Shown here: positions 25,789 to 33,210 of the stretch, piece by piece
Numbering within the stretch: position 1 is the stretch's first letter
Layout: every line of letters starts with the position of its first letter
NCBI GenBank assembly: GCA_017548485.1
Contig: JAFYZY010000189.1
Span: 1 to 37,086 of the forward strand
Reading direction: 5' to 3'
Source: Oscillospiraceae bacterium
Lineage (GTDB): Bacteria > Bacillota > Clostridia > Oscillospirales > Ruminococcaceae
DNA length: 37,086 nucleotides
Notes under the pieces: model-generated
Seen by the model: the letters and a program-made list of their open reading frames with translations, nothing else
Database searches by the model: none
Told to the model about the DNA's origin: nothing
Program-made: the position numbers and the translations under genes

Positions 25789-26652
25789 ATGGCAAGGATA
25801 GTAGGAGTTAAATTCAGAGGCGCCGGGAAGAGCTATTATTTCGATCCCGGTGAAGAGACATACAAAAGGGGAGACAAGGTCATAGTCGAGACTGCCAGAG
25901 GCATGGAGCTCGGTGATGTATCGTTCCCGCCCTGCGAGATAGATGACAGCAAGGTCAGGGACGATCTCAAGCCGGTCATCAGGAGAGCAAATAAAGATGA
26001 CGAGGCCGTGTTCCAAGAGAATCTCATTGACGAGAAGAGGGCCTATAACATCTGCCTCGACAAGATAAGGGTCCATGAGCTGGACATGAACCTTATCGGA
26101 GTGCAGTACACCTTCGACAGGAAGAAGATCACCTTCTATTTCACGGCGGATCAGAGAGTGGACTTCCGTGAACTGGTCAAGGATCTCGCCTCGGTATTCC
26201 ATACCAGGATCGAGCTCAGGCAGATAGGCATCCGCGACGAGTGCAGGATGCTCGGCGGAGTAGGTGTGTGCGGGCGTGAGTTCTGCTGCAGCGGATTCCT
26301 TCCGGATTTCCAGACAGTCACGATAAAAATGGCAAAGGAGCAGGGCAAGACCCTTTCTCCCACCAAGATCTCCGGATCCTGCGGAAGGCTCATGTGCTGC
26401 CTGAAATACGAGCAGGACATGTATGATGAACTCGTCAAGCTGACTCCTTCCAACGGAACTAAAGTCAGCACCCCTGACGGGACGGGAGTGGTGGTCGATG
26501 CCAACGTGCTGATGGGAAACGCAAAGGTGAGACTCGACGGAAGCGAGGCGGTGAGGTCCTATTCCAGTTCATCGCTGAAAAGACTGTCCGGATGGAAGAA
26601 CGGAAAAGACGCGGAAGAAACAGTGGATCCCGAGTTGGCGGATTTATCTTGA
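25789..26652 (+). CDS. ricT: PSP1-domain protein RicT (YaaT)
   Basis: 287 residues. The PSP1 core shows RVHELDMNLIGVQYTFDRKKITFYFTAD, then the cysteine-rich segment GGVGVCGREFCCSGFLPDF and GSCGRLMCCLKYEQD. In Bacillus RicT works with RicA and RicF in a complex that carries [4Fe-4S] clusters and promotes mRNA maturation by RNase Y. It begins 2 nt after holB, with GAGAGG before the ATG. RicA and RicF genes are not in this window. Confidence 0.94.
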   Translation: MARIVGVKFRGAGKSYYFDPGEETYKRGDKVIVETARGMELGDVSFPPCEIDDSKVRDDLKPVIRRANKDDEAVFQENLIDEKRAYNICLDKIRVHELDMNLIGVQYTFDRKKITFYFTADQRVDFRELVKDLASVFHTRIELRQIGIRDECRMLGGVGVCGREFCCSGFLPDFQTVTIKMAKEQGKTLSPTKISGSCGRLMCCLKYEQDMYDELVKLTPSNGTKVSTPDGTGVVVDANVLMGNAKVRLDGSEAVRSYSSSSLKRLSGWKNGKDAEETVDPELADLS

Positions 26653-26676
26653 TTTGTGTTCCGTGTATGCTATTAT
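26649..26676 (+). promoter_or_regulatory. Promoter of the small ferredoxin gene
   Basis: TTGATT (26649-26654), 16 nt, and an extended -10 TGCTATTAT (TATTAT at 26671-26676). It overlaps the ricT stop codon. Confidence 0.75.
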
Positions 26677-26711
26677 AGTTTCAGCCAATCGATTATAAGG
26701 AGGATTCAAAT

Positions 26712-26882
26712 ATGCCCTATGTTATCAGTGATGATTGTGTAAACTGCGGCGCTTGCGCAGCCGGATGCCCGGTCGGAGCCATCTCCGAGGGTGACGGAAA
26801 GCATGTCATCGATCCTGAACTCTGCGTCGAGTGCGGTGCCTGCGAGGCCACCTGCCCGGTCGGCGCTCCTCATCAGGAGTGA
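26712..26882 (+). CDS. 2[4Fe-4S] ferredoxin
   Basis: 56 residues with two CX2CX2CX3CP cluster motifs: C9, C12, C15, C19 and C38, C41, C44, C48. This is the minimal clostridial low-potential electron carrier, cytoplasmic. AGGAGG precedes the ATG. It has its own promoter and terminator, so it is an independent unit inserted between ricT and the trmN6-like gene, which elsewhere are neighbours. Confidence 0.95.
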   Translation: MPYVISDDCVNCGACAAGCPVGAISEGDGKHVIDPELCVECGACEATCPVGAPHQE

Positions 26883-26891
26883 TCTAAAACA

Positions 26892-26933
26892 CAAGAAAGC
26901 GGCGGGCACATCCGTGTCCGCCCTGTTTCTTTA
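26892..26933 (+). terminator. Terminator of the ferredoxin gene
   Basis: GGCGGGCAC (26901-26909) pairs with GTGTCCGCC (26914-26922); flanking AAGAAAG and TGTTTCTTT extend the stem and supply the U-rich tail. Confidence 0.85.
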
Positions 26934-26945
26934 AGGGGAAAAATT

Positions 26946-27644
26946 ATGACTGATTCCTATCTTCTGCACAACGGGACCAGAGTGTATACCGACAGCAGTG
27001 AGAGGCCTTCCATGGCTTCGTTCATGCTGGCGTATTTCGCTGACCTGAAGGGAAGCAGGAAGGTCCTGGACATGTGTTCCGGAAGCGGCGCTGTCTCTTT
27101 CTGGAATTACGACAGGGGATTCAGAGGGAAGACGGTCATGGTGGATATAAGACAGGATCAGCTTGCGCTTGCGGAAAGGACAGCGTCAGAGAATGGGTTC
27201 GATGTCGCGGCAGTATGCTGCGATGCCGCCTCTTTCCGGAGCGATGAGCGATTCGATGCGGTCATATGCAATCCGCCGTTCTTTGACGAACAGGATAAAA
27301 GCGCGGACCCTGACAGAAATGCCGTCAGGCATGAGAACGGACTGGATCCCGATGCGCTCTTCTCCGCTGCGGCGCTTAACCTGAAACAGAGAGGGCATCT
27401 GTATTTCTGCCATGTTCCGGACCGGCTTGCAGATCTGTTCGAGAGCCTCAGGAACAGCGGATTCGAGCCGAAGACGGTGCGATTCTGCAGGCACAGCGCC
27501 GGCAGACTGCCTTTTCTGGTGCTTGTGGACGCGATATACAAGGGCGGAAAGAAACTGACGGTGCTGCCCGATCTGTGCGTCCTGAACGAAAAAGGCGGTT
27601 ATACGGATGAGATGATGGATATCTGCGAGGAGGACTTCGTTTGA
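26946..27644 (+). CDS. TrmN6-like SAM-dependent N6-adenine methyltransferase
   Basis: 232 residues. Rossmann SAM motif VLDMCSGSGAVSF, then MVDIRQDQLALAERTA, and the amino-methylating motif IV NPPFF. The RHE-containing segment (DRNAVRHENGLD) is shared with YfiC/TrmN6 proteins, which make m6A37 in tRNA1(Val). The pairing with rsmI (yabB-yabC type) supports this. The target tRNA in this organism is not known. The stop overlaps the TTG start of rsmI. Confidence 0.88.
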   Translation: MTDSYLLHNGTRVYTDSSERPSMASFMLAYFADLKGSRKVLDMCSGSGAVSFWNYDRGFRGKTVMVDIRQDQLALAERTASENGFDVAAVCCDAASFRSDERFDAVICNPPFFDEQDKSADPDRNAVRHENGLDPDALFSAAALNLKQRGHLYFCHVPDRLADLFESLRNSGFEPKTVRFCRHSAGRLPFLVLVDAIYKGGKKLTVLPDLCVLNEKGGYTDEMMDICEEDFV

Positions 27645-28483
27645 ATAATCTGCCTGGAAAACTCTATGTGGTAGCCACACCTATAGGCAATCTCAGCGAC
27701 CTCTCCCCGAGAGCCGCCGAGACTCTGAACTCGGTGGATTTCATAGCGGCTGAAGACACCAGAGTGACTGCGAAGATCCTCAATCACATCGGTGTGAAAA
27801 AGAGTCTCGTCAGCTGTCAGAAGTATAACGAGCGCGAGAGATCGGAACAGATAGTCGCAAGGATCCTGGCGGGCGAGAATGCCGCTTTCTGCTCGGATGC
27901 GGGAACTCCTGTCATCAGCGATCCCGGCGGAACACTGGTCGCAAAGGCGCTCGATGAAGGGATAACAGTCGTGCCCGTATCCGGACCGTCTGCCGTCGTT
28001 TCCGCTCTTTCCGTCTGCGGCCTCAGGTGCGAGAGATTCTGTTTTGAGGGATTTCTGCCGACACCCAAGGGGGGAAGGAAAGAGCGCCTGGAGGAACTGA
28101 GGCAGGAAAAGAGGACCATGGTCTTCTACGAAGCCCCGCATAAGCTTCAGAGGACACTGAAGGATATGCTCGAGACCTTCGGCGACAGGCCGGTGACCAT
28201 CTGCAGAGAGATGACAAAGCTGCATGAAGAGATCTGGAGGACCGGTCTCAGGCAGGCTAGGGAATACTATGACGAAAACCCTCCGCGGGGTGAGTTCGTT
28301 CTGGTGATCTCCGGGTATGAGGGACCGGAAAACGGCGGGACCACGCTGGAAGATGCCGCGAGACTGGCCGCTGATTACATGGAAGAGGGGATGTCCGCTT
28401 CCGATGCGGCGAAGAGAGCGGCAAAGGAGACGGGGTTCTCCAGGAGCGAGATATACAGAGCTGCGGGAGGAAAGAAAGAGTGA
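27641..28483 (+). CDS. rsmI: 16S rRNA (cytidine-1402-2'-O)-methyltransferase
   Basis: 280 residues, tetrapyrrole-methylase fold. Family motifs: LYVVATPIGNLSDLSPRA, FIAAEDTRVT, CSDAGTPVISDPG, PVSGPSAVVSALSVCG, FEGFLP and YEAPHKL. A C-terminal helical tail (TLEDAARLAADYMEEG...) is present as in Bacillota RsmI. It starts at TTG (27641), with GAGGAGG 7-8 nt upstream and a TTGA overlap with the previous stop. It modifies the ribosomal P site. Confidence 0.96.
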   Translation: MNNLPGKLYVVATPIGNLSDLSPRAAETLNSVDFIAAEDTRVTAKILNHIGVKKSLVSCQKYNERERSEQIVARILAGENAAFCSDAGTPVISDPGGTLVAKALDEGITVVPVSGPSAVVSALSVCGLRCERFCFEGFLPTPKGGRKERLEELRQEKRTMVFYEAPHKLQRTLKDMLETFGDRPVTICREMTKLHEEIWRTGLRQAREYYDENPPRGEFVLVISGYEGPENGGTTLEDAARLAADYMEEGMSASDAAKRAAKETGFSRSEIYRAAGGKKE

Positions 28484-29004
28484 AGAGACTGCTGCTTATT
28501 TCTGATTCGCACGGCATGAGGGAACAGTTCGAGGAGATCTGCACTCTTCATCCCGAGGCGTATAAGATCATATTTCTCGGAGACGGCGCAGCTGAATTCG
28601 AGAAGATAAAGGCGGATCATCCCGAATGGCCGCTCATAGGCGTCAGAGGGAACAACGATTTCGGTTCCCAGCTGCCGTACGACAATGTCATAGTCGTCGA
28701 CAGCTGGAGGATATTCCTGACGCACGGGCATCACTACGGCGTCCGGGCAGGAGTGGGTGGACTCACGGGAGAGGCGCTGGATCACGGATGCAACGCGGCG
28801 TTCTTCGGGCACACTCATCAGCAGTTCAACAGTACCGAGAACGGTGTTATCGCTGTCAATCCGGGAGCAGTGTTCACATATCCGCAGTCGAAATACGCGA
28901 TGGTGGATATCCTGGATGACGGGAAGATGGTGGTCAATCTCACCGAACTCAAGAACGGCAGACGCAACGAGAGTAGGCTGGCGTCGTTCTTCAAGTCATT
29001 CTGA
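28480..29004 (+). CDS. YfcE/MJ0936-type metallophosphoesterase
   Basis: 174 residues. Calcineurin-like metal motifs in order: SDSHG near the N-terminus, FLGDG, GNNDF, LTHGHHYG and FGHTHQQF. These coordinate two metal ions; relatives hydrolyse phosphodiesters such as bis-p-nitrophenyl phosphate in vitro, with natural substrate unknown. It starts at GTG overlapping the rsmI stop, with GGAGG 5 nt ahead. Last gene of the ferredoxin-downstream group. Confidence 0.9.
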   Translation: MKRLLLISDSHGMREQFEEICTLHPEAYKIIFLGDGAAEFEKIKADHPEWPLIGVRGNNDFGSQLPYDNVIVVDSWRIFLTHGHHYGVRAGVGGLTGEALDHGCNAAFFGHTHQQFNSTENGVIAVNPGAVFTYPQSKYAMVDILDDGKMVVNLTELKNGRRNESRLASFFKSF

Positions 29005-29021
29005 CACGGATCTATACAGTC

Positions 29022-29047
29022 AAGGCGCCTTGCGGCGCCTTTTTTTT
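29022..29047 (+). terminator. Terminator of trmN6-rsmI-yfcE group
   Basis: AAGGCGCC/GGCGCCTT stem with a TTGC loop and a run of T. Confidence 0.92.
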
Positions 29048-29050
29048 GCA

Positions 29051-29077
29051 CAAAAAGAGCCGCGGTGCGCGGCTCTT
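29051..29077 (-). terminator. Terminator of the EamA transporter gene
   Basis: AAGAGCCGCG/CGCGGCTCTT stem with a 3-nt loop; read on the minus strand it is followed by TTTTTG. It sits tail to tail with the preceding plus-strand terminator. Confidence 0.88.
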
Positions 29078-29095
29078 GATACCGGTATCGTATGG

Positions 29096-29989
29096 TCACT
29101 CGCAGAATCCCATCACCACTATGCCGGCCAGGGTGAAGAGAAGCGCGATGTAATGGCGTTTCGAGAGACGTTCCTTCAGGAATACCGCCGCCCACACACA
29201 GGACAGTACGCAGTAGGAACTGATGATCGGAGCAGAGGTGACCGGGTTGTCGTTGAGAGCCTTAACATAGGCTGCCTGCCCGGCGGTCTCGCAGAGGGCG
29301 CCGGAGAGCATCGGAAGTCCCTGATCCAGCGAGAATCTGGCTTTTCTGATGCAGAACAGATATATGAGTATCACCACTGCGCAGGCGAACCAGGTCAGTT
29401 CATATGCGCAGTTGGCGGAGTCCTCATCCATGCTGACTAGTATGGCGCTGTCGGCAAAGGTGCCGAGAGTGTCCAGCAGGCAGTAGAGGATAGGGAGGAT
29501 GAACGCCCTGATGTCCTTTTTATAGCTGCGTCCGGAGAGCTCCTGGCGTTTCATCCTTGACTCGTCGTCCTCTTTGGATTCTGCAACTCCGAGAAGGAAG
29601 ACTCCCGCGGTCACCAGGATTATTCCGAGAGCCTGAAGAGCATCGACGGCTTCATGAAGAAAAATGAGGCAGAGGACAGCTGAGAAGGCTCCGGAGCAGT
29701 TGCAGATGGGTGATGAGACAGACAGTTCTATGTACCGGAGCCCAAGATAGCCTATGACCATGGACAGGATATATAGGGCGGAAGCCGGAAGATAGTGTAT
29801 CAGATCAGATAAAGTGACGGTCGCTTTTCCAGTGAGTATCATGGCAAGAGCATGAAAGCCCATCACGAATCCGACAACGACGGAGATCTTGAGGTGCGAA
29901 TCCAGATCGCCCTCTTTAGCTCCTACCTTGGTGAAGATGTCGGATCCGCTCCAGAAAAGAAGCGCTAACAGAGACATAACGAACCACAT
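29096..29989 (-). CDS. EamA/DMT-family transporter
   Basis: 297 residues with about ten hydrophobic segments in two repeated halves, typical of EamA drug/metabolite transporters (for example SLLALLFWSGSDIFTKVGA in the first and GALCETAGQAAYVKALN in the second). The ATG at 29989 opens directly into the first membrane helix; the longer upstream frame would cross the promoter. The substrate cannot be inferred. The gene diverges from the acyltransferase-like gene across an inverted repeat. Confidence 0.87.
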   Translation of the reverse strand: MWFVMSLLALLFWSGSDIFTKVGAKEGDLDSHLKISVVVGFVMGFHALAMILTGKATVTLSDLIHYLPASALYILSMVIGYLGLRYIELSVSSPICNCSGAFSAVLCLIFLHEAVDALQALGIILVTAGVFLLGVAESKEDDESRMKRQELSGRSYKKDIRAFILPILYCLLDTLGTFADSAILVSMDEDSANCAYELTWFACAVVILIYLFCIRKARFSLDQGLPMLSGALCETAGQAAYVKALNDNPVTSAPIISSYCVLSCVWAAVFLKERLSKRHYIALLFTLAGIVVMGFCE

Positions 29990-30000
29990 TTGTTTGACCG

Positions 30001-30048
30001 CCTGTAATATAATTGCTTTGGAATGATCAACAGAATTGATATTACAGG
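30001..30048. promoter_or_regulatory. Inverted repeat in the divergent eamA/acyltransferase intergenic region
   Basis: CCTGTAATATAATT (30001-30014) and AATTGATATTACAGG (30034-30048) are inverted copies: 10 bp perfect, plus 4 bp after a one-base offset. Arm centres are about 34 bp apart, near three helical turns. The right arm overlaps the minus-strand -10. A repressor operator is the simplest reading. Confidence 0.5.
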
Positions 30049-30067
30049 AAACAGGTCCCGAGTTCAA
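30039..30067 (-). promoter_or_regulatory. Promoter of the EamA gene
   Basis: On the minus strand TTGAAC (30067-30062), 17 nt, TAATAT (30044-30039). The leader to the ATG at 29989 is about 43 nt. Confidence 0.7.
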
Positions 30068-30102
30068 GTTGGACGGGACCTTTGCGATACGGAGGTACGT
30101 CT

Positions 30103-31371
30103 TTGAAAACAAAAGTCAAGAATGCGACATATGACGAAGTTATGGCGCTTCCGAGACAGCCGCACAAACTGCCGCAGAAGCCGGGAATGCTGTTCAGGAC
30201 GCTCATGAGAGTGCTGGGAGCTCCGGATCTGAAACAGACGGGCTTCACGTTTACCGAGAAGGATATGGAGCGGGCCGGCGACGGGCCGTGGCTGATCCTC
30301 ATGAACCACTCCGCTTTCATAGATCTCGAGATCGCCGCAAGGATACTTTACCCGCGTCCTTACTGCATCATCTGCACTTCCGACGGATTTGTCGGAAAGG
30401 ACTGGCTGATGAGAAAACTCGGCTGCATCCCGACTCAGAAGTTCGTCAGCGACATCACTCTTATACGCGATATGCAGTATACCGTCGACGAGCTCAGGAC
30501 CAGCATACTGATGTACCCGGAGGCGAGCTATTCGTTCGACGGGACTGCGACTCCGCTTCCAAGAGGTCTCGGAGTTCTCGTCAAGAGGCTCGGAGTCCCC
30601 GTGGTCATGATAAAGACGGAAGGCGCTTTCGCGAGAGATCCTCTCTACAACTGCCTGCAGAAGAGAAAGGTCAAAGTCTCCGCTGAGGTCAGCTGTCTGC
30701 TGGACAGGGAGCAGATATCGGAGCTCGGGCGCAAAGATATAGAAGCGGTGCTGGACGAAGCGTTCACGTTCGACAATTTCGCCTGGCAGAGAGACAACAA
30801 AGTCTCCATAGTTGAGCCCTTCCGCGCCGACGGCCTGGAGCGGATAATGTTCAAATGCCCTCACTGCGGAGCAGAAGGTGAGACGAAAGGCGAGGGAACG
30901 GTCCTCAGATGCGCGCACTGCGGCAAGGAATGGTCCATGGACGAGTTCGGACAGATGCACGCGTTGGAAGGCGAGACGGAGTTCTCTCATGTTCCGGACT
31001 GGTATGCGTGGGAGAGAGAGGAGGTCCGCAGGTCGCTCCTGGACGGGACGTATCTCCTGGATACGGACGTCAGTATCGGGATGATGGTGGACCACAAGTA
31101 CATCTATATGGTCGGAGACGGCCATCTGACGCACGATGTGAACGGATTCAGGCTTACAGGCTGTGACGGGAAACTGAACTACGAGCAGAGACCTCTTGAG
31201 TCGTACAGCCTGTATTCGGATTATTTCTGGTATGAGATCGGCGACGTGATATGCATCGGAAACAAAGACTGCCTATATTACTGCTTCCCGAAGAAAGACG
31301 GAGTGGTGGCTAAGACCAGGATAGCGGCAGAGGAACTGTACAGGATCTGTGACCCAAAGAACCGCAGATAA
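30103..31371 (+). CDS. PlsC-like acyltransferase with internal zinc ribbon and C-terminal domain
   Basis: 422 residues, starting at TTG 30103 with GGAGG 7 nt upstream. The N-terminal part has the glycerolipid acyltransferase motif HX4D (NHSAFID; H69, D74) and a block III-like YPEAS at 138-142. Around 252-273 is a zinc ribbon, CPHCG...CAHCG (C252, C255, C270, C273). A C-terminal region of about 145 residues follows, rich in aromatics (DVSIGMMVDHKYIYMVG...), with no recognised motif. The protein could acylate lysophosphatidate or a related acceptor; no membrane helix is obvious. The extra domains are unlike ordinary PlsC. Confidence 0.78.
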   Translation: MKTKVKNATYDEVMALPRQPHKLPQKPGMLFRTLMRVLGAPDLKQTGFTFTEKDMERAGDGPWLILMNHSAFIDLEIAARILYPRPYCIICTSDGFVGKDWLMRKLGCIPTQKFVSDITLIRDMQYTVDELRTSILMYPEASYSFDGTATPLPRGLGVLVKRLGVPVVMIKTEGAFARDPLYNCLQKRKVKVSAEVSCLLDREQISELGRKDIEAVLDEAFTFDNFAWQRDNKVSIVEPFRADGLERIMFKCPHCGAEGETKGEGTVLRCAHCGKEWSMDEFGQMHALEGETEFSHVPDWYAWEREEVRRSLLDGTYLLDTDVSIGMMVDHKYIYMVGDGHLTHDVNGFRLTGCDGKLNYEQRPLESYSLYSDYFWYEIGDVICIGNKDCLYYCFPKKDGVVAKTRIAAEELYRICDPKNRR

Positions 31372-31386
31372 CGATAACAGCATATA

Positions 31387-31414
31387 AAAGCGGAGAGCAT
31401 GGGCTCTCCGCTTT
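31387..31414. terminator. Bidirectional hairpin between acyltransferase and desulfoferrodoxin genes
   Basis: Twelve-base-pair stem AAAGCGGAGAGC/GCTCTCCGCTTT with an ATGG loop, between convergent stops. On the minus strand a CTTTTATAT tail follows. Confidence 0.85.
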
Positions 31415-31435
31415 GCCGTTATAGGTGATCTCAGT

Positions 31436-31807
31436 TTATTCTGCTGCCCAGAGTCCGTGGAGGTTGCAGTATGCAACGCAGGTGACGACTTCGTCTTCCG
31501 GAAGGACGGCGAATCTCACCACGGGATCGCTGCCGGGCACGAGAAGCTTGCGCTGGTTGCCTGTGGTGGTCTGGAGAGCTACCCACTTGATGTAGTGCTC
31601 TTCCAGCATCGGATGGGCGACTGAACCGACTGTTACGGTGACGACATCGCCTTCCCGTGTCACGACGGGGACATGCTTTTCAACAGCGGCGTCGGTGGTG
31701 CCGGGGACGATCTCTTCCATCGGTTTTCCGCAGCACATAACATCGCAGCCGGGATGCTCTGCGTAGGCGATGATGTTTCCGCACATCGGGCATCTGTAGA
31801 ATTTCAT
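31436..31807 (-). CDS. dfx: Desulfoferrodoxin (superoxide reductase)
   Basis: 123 residues. Centre I, a rubredoxin-like Fe(Cys)4, is C6, C9, C25, C26 (CPMCG...CC). Centre II, the catalytic Fe(His)4Cys, is seen in EKHVPV, VAHPMLEEHYI and CVAYCNLHGLW. It reduces superoxide to hydrogen peroxide without making oxygen. Last gene of the perR-rbr-trx-dfx operon, so its product peroxide can be handled by the rubrerythrin encoded just upstream. Confidence 0.96.
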   Translation of the reverse strand: MKFYRCPMCGNIIAYAEHPGCDVMCCGKPMEEIVPGTTDAAVEKHVPVVTREGDVVTVTVGSVAHPMLEEHYIKWVALQTTTGNQRKLLVPGSDPVVRFAVLPEDEVVTCVAYCNLHGLWAAE

Positions 31808-31823
31808 GTGTCTCTCCTTTGTC

Positions 31824-32132
31824 TTATCTGTACTGCGCGATAAGGGAAAGCAGCTCCGCTTTTTCCCTGTATCCTGATACGCGGTTTATTTCTTTCCCGT
31901 CCTTGAAAAAAACGAGTGTCGGGATGAACTGGATGCCGTATCTGACGGCAAGCTCTCTCTCCTCGTCCACGTTGACTTTTCCGAGGGAAAGATCTGTTTC
32001 GCTGACGATCTCCTCGAGGATCGGGGCGATCATCTTGCAGGGGCCGCACCATGTGGCCCAGAAATCGACCACGGTGAGCTCGGGAGAGCTCACGGCGCTC
32101 TCAAAGTTCTGAACAGTTAGGACCTTTTCCAT
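31824..32132 (-). CDS. trxA: Thioredoxin
   Basis: 102 residues with the redox site WCGPC (C29, C32) in TVVDFWATWCGPCK and the cis-proline loop FIPTLVFFKDG. The start at 32132 is chosen because GGGAG lies 6 nt upstream; the longer frame runs into rubrerythrin. In this operon it may reduce oxidised target proteins after peroxide stress. Confidence 0.95.
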   Translation of the reverse strand: MEKVLTVQNFESAVSSPELTVVDFWATWCGPCKMIAPILEEIVSETDLSLGKVNVDEERELAVRYGIQFIPTLVFFKDGKEINRVSGYREKAELLSLIAQYR

Positions 32133-32151
32133 TTTTTGCTCCCTGAACCGA

Positions 32152-32682
32152 TCAGCCTTCGCCGACCACTTCGAAATATGCCTGGGGATGAGCGCAGACG
32201 GGGCAGACCTGAGGGGCTTCTGTGCCAACATGGATGTGTCCGCAGTTGCGGCACTTCCAGATGACTACTCCGTCTTTCTTGAAGACTTTTCCGTCTTCCA
32301 GATCCTTCAGGAGCGCGAGATAGCGCTTCTCATGCTCTTTCTCTATTGCGCCGACGCCTGCGAAGCGGGCGGCGATATCGTCGAATCCCTCTTCCTTCGC
32401 TTCGTTGGCAAAACGGACATACATGTCTGTCCATTCCTCGTTCTCGCCTGCGGCTGCAGCCTTGAGGTTCTCAGCTGTCGTGCCGATTCCGCCGAGGTAC
32501 TTGAACCAAAGTTCTGCGTGCTCTTTTTCGTTAGCGGCTGTCTCGGTGAATACGGCAGAGATCTGCTCATATCCTTCCTTCTTGGCCTTGGATGCAAAAT
32601 AGGTGTACTTGTTCCTGGCCTGGCTCTCTCCGGCAAATGCTGCCTGGAGGTTCTTCTCGGTCTTGCTTCCCTTGAGTTCCAT
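32152..32682 (-). CDS. rbr: Rubrerythrin
   Basis: 176 residues. An N-terminal ferritin-like diiron four-helix bundle carries the Glu/His ligands in [36 protein letters not shown] and [11 protein letters not shown]-terminal rubredoxin domain has [10 protein letters not shown] and [11 protein letters not shown]. It reduces hydrogen peroxide to water with NAD(P)H-derived electrons, a standard anaerobe defence. AAGGAG precedes the ATG at 32682. Second gene of the operon, after perR. Confidence 0.97.
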   Translation of the reverse strand: MELKGSKTEKNLQAAFAGESQARNKYTYFASKAKKEGYEQISAVFTETAANEKEHAELWFKYLGGIGTTAENLKAAAAGENEEWTDMYVRFANEAKEEGFDDIAARFAGVGAIEKEHEKRYLALLKDLEDGKVFKKDGVVIWKCRNCGHIHVGTEAPQVCPVCAHPQAYFEVVGEG

Positions 32683-32710
32683 TAGTATTCTCCTTTTTAA
32701 TATGATAGGC

Positions 32711-33085
32711 TCACGCCCTGTTAACTCGGTTACGACATTCGGGGCACAGGTGTTCGGCCACGATATCCGCTTTTGTAAGGGTGTCTCCGGCGATGCGGCG
32801 AAGCTCATCCATTATCGCCGTGTCTTCTATATCCTCGATCTTACCGCATTCCGAGCATATGAGATGTCCGTGTGGATGCGGCGTGCAGTCGTAAACGGAA
32901 GAGCCGTCTGAAAGGACCAGTCTTCCGATCTCTCCTTCGTCGAAGAGCCTGCCTAGATCACGGTATACCGTTCCGAGCGAGATGTTGGGGATCTGTTCCT
33001 TTGCGCGCTCAAATACCTGAGCCGCGGTCATGTGGCCCCGGGATCCTCTGAGTATCTGCAGGACCAGTTCCTTCTGTCTGCTCAT
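32711..33085 (-). CDS. perR: Peroxide-responsive repressor PerR (Fur family)
   Basis: 124 residues: winged helix ([25 protein letters not shown]) and metal-binding dimer domain. The regulatory-metal residues fall at H18, D66, H72, H74 and D85, with exactly the spacing of B. subtilis PerR H37, D85, H91, H93 and D104; Asp at the last position is the PerR rather than Fur form. Structural zinc cysteines: C77, C80, C114, C117. ATG 33085 has GAGGG upstream; an ATG at 33109 would leave almost no leader. First gene of the operon it probably represses. Confidence 0.9.
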   Translation of the reverse strand: MSRQKELVLQILRGSRGHMTAAQVFERAKEQIPNISLGTVYRDLGRLFDEGEIGRLVLSDGSSVYDCTPHPHGHLICSECGKIEDIEDTAIMDELRRIAGDTLTKADIVAEHLCPECRNRVNRA

Positions 33086-33100
33086 TGTGACCCTCAAATC

Positions 33101-33128
33101 AGTAATCATTCCTAATACTAATGATACT
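33101..33128. promoter_or_regulatory. Candidate PerR operator
   Basis: Imperfect inverted repeat AGTAATCATT (33101-33110) / AATGATACT (33120-33128), AT-rich like PER boxes but with a wider spacer than the consensus 7-1-7. It covers the perR -10 and start site and lies in the -35 zone of the divergent TPR gene. Confidence 0.5.
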
Positions 33129-33149
33129 CTGTTCTGATATAATATTCAA
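33121..33149 (-). promoter_or_regulatory. Promoter of perR-rbr-trx-dfx
   Basis: On the minus strand TTGAAT (33149-33144), 17 nt, TATCAT (33126-33121). Confidence 0.78.
33135..33143 (+). promoter_or_regulatory. Extended -10 promoter of the TPR-DUF4037 pair
   Basis: TGATATAAT: TG-n followed by a perfect TATAAT (33138-33143). No clear -35 hexamer. It overlaps the perR promoter on the other strand. Confidence 0.6.
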
Positions 33150-33210
33150 TGAGACGGGGCATGTGTTTTGCGCGCATGCCCCGGAAGAAAAGACCGAGGA
33201 GGACCGTGCG

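Noticed and set aside
30054-30080. GGTCCCG/CGGGACC hairpin before the acyltransferase start
   Set aside because: Seven-base stem but a 13-nt loop and only TTTG after it; not convincing as a terminator. It partly coincides with the minus-strand -35.
33085-33109. Upstream ATG (33109) or TTG (33097) as perR start
   Set aside because: Neither has a ribosome-binding site at proper spacing and the first would be almost leaderless; short clostridial PerR proteins begin near SRQ. The choice remains slightly uncertain.
33121-33210. ATG at 33121 as start of the TPR protein
   Set aside because: It lies on the perR -10 and upstream of its own probable -10; the ATG at 33211 has GAGGAGG at good spacing.
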